DNA of 62,984 nucleotides from contig JAFWMY010000016.1 in the NCBI GenBank assembly GCA_017545485.1, positions 1 through 62,984 of the forward strand. The letters are read 5' to 3'. Source of the DNA: Candidatus Saccharimonadota bacterium. Its GTDB lineage: Bacteria > Patescibacteriota > Saccharimonadia > Saccharimonadales > Saccharimonadaceae. A program made the position numbers and the translations under genes. Position 1 is the first letter of the stretch, and every line of letters begins with the position of its first letter. Shown here in pieces: positions 61,595-62,984 of the stretch. The notes under the pieces are model-generated. The model saw nothing but the letters and a program-made list of their open reading frames with translations, searched no databases and had not been told where the DNA came from.

Positions 61595-62984
61595 TTAGGT
61601 GCCAGAAGTAACGCATCTTAGAGTAAAACCACGAACTCGTAGGTTTTTTTCTGTACCTGGGCCAATACCGCCTGCGCCTATATATAAACGATAAGCGTAA
61701 ACTTCACCAAGTGTTGATGCGGGCCAATAATACCCTCGTTCGCCACGATAGTATGTTAGAGTACCATCATAATAGCCAGAATAGACATAGTTATTAGGGA
61801 ACTTGCGCCATCGTTTAGATGCAGCTTCTGTTGACTGATCGTCACCGGTGCCTCCCATTTCATAGTCAAGTTTTGAAAAGCTGAAATTTGTAGTTGTTCT
61901 AATACCTCCAAATGGTAAGCGCCAACTCTTGGGGCAAATTGAGGTGCCGGCCGCATCAGATCCGCTCATATTGTTATAATATTTTGTATTTGCAATTGCT
62001 GCTGACCAAGTGTAATAGTTGCCATATGCAAACCATTGGACCGCATTGGTATTATTATTGTAACTTGGTGTCAACGTTTTTCCGGAAGCATTTTTCCCGC
62101 CAATTTTAGTATTGTTATTGTTATATCTGGGCATCCTAGAACCATTTTGGGCACCAGTAATATTCGTTTCTGTATCATAAATGCCGGTTGGAGTTGCCGT
62201 TGTGGTAAAATTATCTTCGGAAGAATCAAGTCCAATAAATATGCCGCCAAATCCTTGTGCCAAAGAACTGTCTGTAGAATATTCTGAATTGAGTCTGAGA
62301 TTTTCTATCATCCAACAGTTGTTATCTGCTAATCTTGCGATGGCATATGTATTTCCGTCACGAATATCGGTTAGTGCTGTTATGCTATCTAAAGAAGCAA
62401 CAAGATTCCCAGTTTCACTCTCATAAACTGTTGGAGTTAAGCCTGAACAGCCAGTCCAAGTCTGAAGAACTCCCGTTGATTCAACCCAGACTGGATAGAG
62501 AATTAATTTCTCGTTTTCGGCGTATTCTCCAGTTGCAAGATCAATTGTTTCATTCGGACCATAAATCTTACTACTATTATCTGCTTTATAATCAGTTGAC
62601 CACCCTGCGAAACCATAACCCACTCGTTTGTAATTTGGAGCGATGAGGGTTGCTGTAGTCCCACTGACACTTTGTTTGCCAGCTTGTGATGAAGTTACAA
62701 TCTCTCCTAGAGACGACATTGACCCCTGGATGTCATTTGAATTCACGGAGTAGCAAATATTTCCGATTGGACAATCTGCGTCGTTTAATGGATGCACTGG
62801 CTTAGCAGAGGCAGCCGGATGCACCATAGTATACTTTACTTTACCTTGATAAGTACCAGCTGCTTGAGTAGGAGAGATGAAAGTCTGGTAAGTAGCACTA
62901 ATAGACGTACCAGTAGCAGGATTAGCAGAAACTGCATCAGTAGCAGAGTCCCTATGAGCTACTTTAGTATAAGTATTTGGTACA
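61595..62984 (-). CDS. FISUMP-type surface protein, C-terminal part (cut by window edge)
   Basis: A minus-strand frame enters at the right edge with no start and ends at TAA 61595-61597, giving 462 codons. First comes VPNTYTKVA and ISPTQAAGTYQGKVKY, a beta domain found in many Saccharibacterial secreted proteins. One InlB B-type repeat (YGFAGWSTDY..LYPVW) follows, then a FISUMP-like domain (DIRDGNTYAIARLADNNCW, WMIENLRL, CPKSWRLPFGG, RGYYWPAS). FISUMP domains are lectin-like modules of adhesins. There is no membrane anchor at the C-terminus. The missing start is expected to resemble the protein at 1-457. Confidence 0.85.
   Translation of the reverse strand, partial: VPNTYTKVAHRDSATDAVSANPATGTSISATYQTFISPTQAAGTYQGKVKYTMVHPAASAKPVHPLNDADCPIGNICYSVNSNDIQGSMSSLGEIVTSSQAGKQSVSGTTATLIAPNYKRVGYGFAGWSTDYKADNSSKIYGPNETIDLATGEYAENEKLILYPVWVESTGVLQTWTGCSGLTPTVYESETGNLVASLDSITALTDIRDGNTYAIARLADNNCWMIENLRLNSEYSTDSSLAQGFGGIFIGLDSSEDNFTTTATPTGIYDTETNITGAQNGSRMPRYNNNNTKIGGKNASGKTLTPSYNNNTNAVQWFAYGNYYTWSAAIANTKYYNNMSGSDAAGTSICPKSWRLPFGGIRTTTNFSFSKLDYEMGGTGDDQSTEAASKRWRKFPNNYVYSGYYDGTLTYYRGERGYYWPASTLGEVYAYRLYIGAGGIGPGTEKNLRVRGFTLRCVTSGT

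Overview
The window reads as a contig from a reduced, AT-rich Candidate Phyla Radiation genome, most likely a Saccharibacteria (TM7)-type epibiont. This is inferred from gene content, not from a marker search. Supporting points are very tight packing, standard stop codons (TGA is a normal stop, so not the UGA-glycine CPR lineages), a sparse metabolism, and several large repetitive surface proteins. The lower-glycolysis, peptidoglycan-precursor and RecA/RecO/RecX genes also fit.

Layout. 0.0-0.5 kb: start of a secreted surface protein running off the left end. 0.5-3.4 kb: a shortened thioredoxin-reductase-like flavoprotein, tRNA-Leu, and a TaqI-type restriction endonuclease convergent with a DNA methyltransferase. 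3.4-7.7 kb: Y-family polymerase, YolD-like protein, two GT8 glycosyltransferases around an acyltransferase. 7.7-10.1 kb: a small membrane ORF, tRNA-Cys, EamA transporter, Ca/Na antiporter, tRNA-Gly. 10.2-15.4 kb: LemA, HtpX, membrane protein, LigA, tRNA-Glu. 15.4-19.6 kb: pyk, pgk and a MurA fused to a helix-turn-helix domain. 19.6-23.4 kb: two large proteins I do not recognise. 23.4-34.2 kb: UvrD-like helicase, a three-gene envelope cluster with a fibro-slime protein, tsaB/tsaE, murC, folD, murB (carrying a palindromic insertion), recA, Nudix, recX. 34.1-42.4 kb: PRC-barrel, truB, a 1016-residue surface protein resembling streptococcal choline-binding esterase Pce, aquaporin, and a 977-residue LRR/B-repeat surface protein. 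42.4-61.4 kb: rpsO, pnp with a large structured leader, lepA, rnhA, tyrS, rpmA, a TRM11-like methylase, xseAB, a minimal two-component pair, recO, ppa, glyQS, hisS. 61.6-63.0 kb: the C-terminal part of a FISUMP-type surface protein running off the right end.

How it fits together. Translation, RNA decay, recombination/repair and wall-precursor genes are interleaved with genes that probably act at the cell surface (GT8/acyltransferase, fibro-slime, B-repeat proteins, Pce-like enzyme), as expected of an organism living on another bacterium.

The strongest window-wide signal is regulatory. More than twenty first genes carry an extended -10 box (TGN-TATAAT) whose last base lies only 6-10 nt, usually 6 or 7, before the ATG. 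This places transcription start at or next to the start codon and predicts pervasive leaderless mRNAs. A minority (surface proteins, pnp, recA, lemA, ppa) instead have ordinary leaders with Shine-Dalgarno sites. Other notable items are a symmetric 16-bp divergent tsaB/tsaE promoter, an in-frame palindrome in murB, LigA without its zinc-finger cysteines, an HTH-MurA fusion, a shared 5'-end hairpin on two surface-protein mRNAs, and contig ends that meet in frame inside one surface-protein family.
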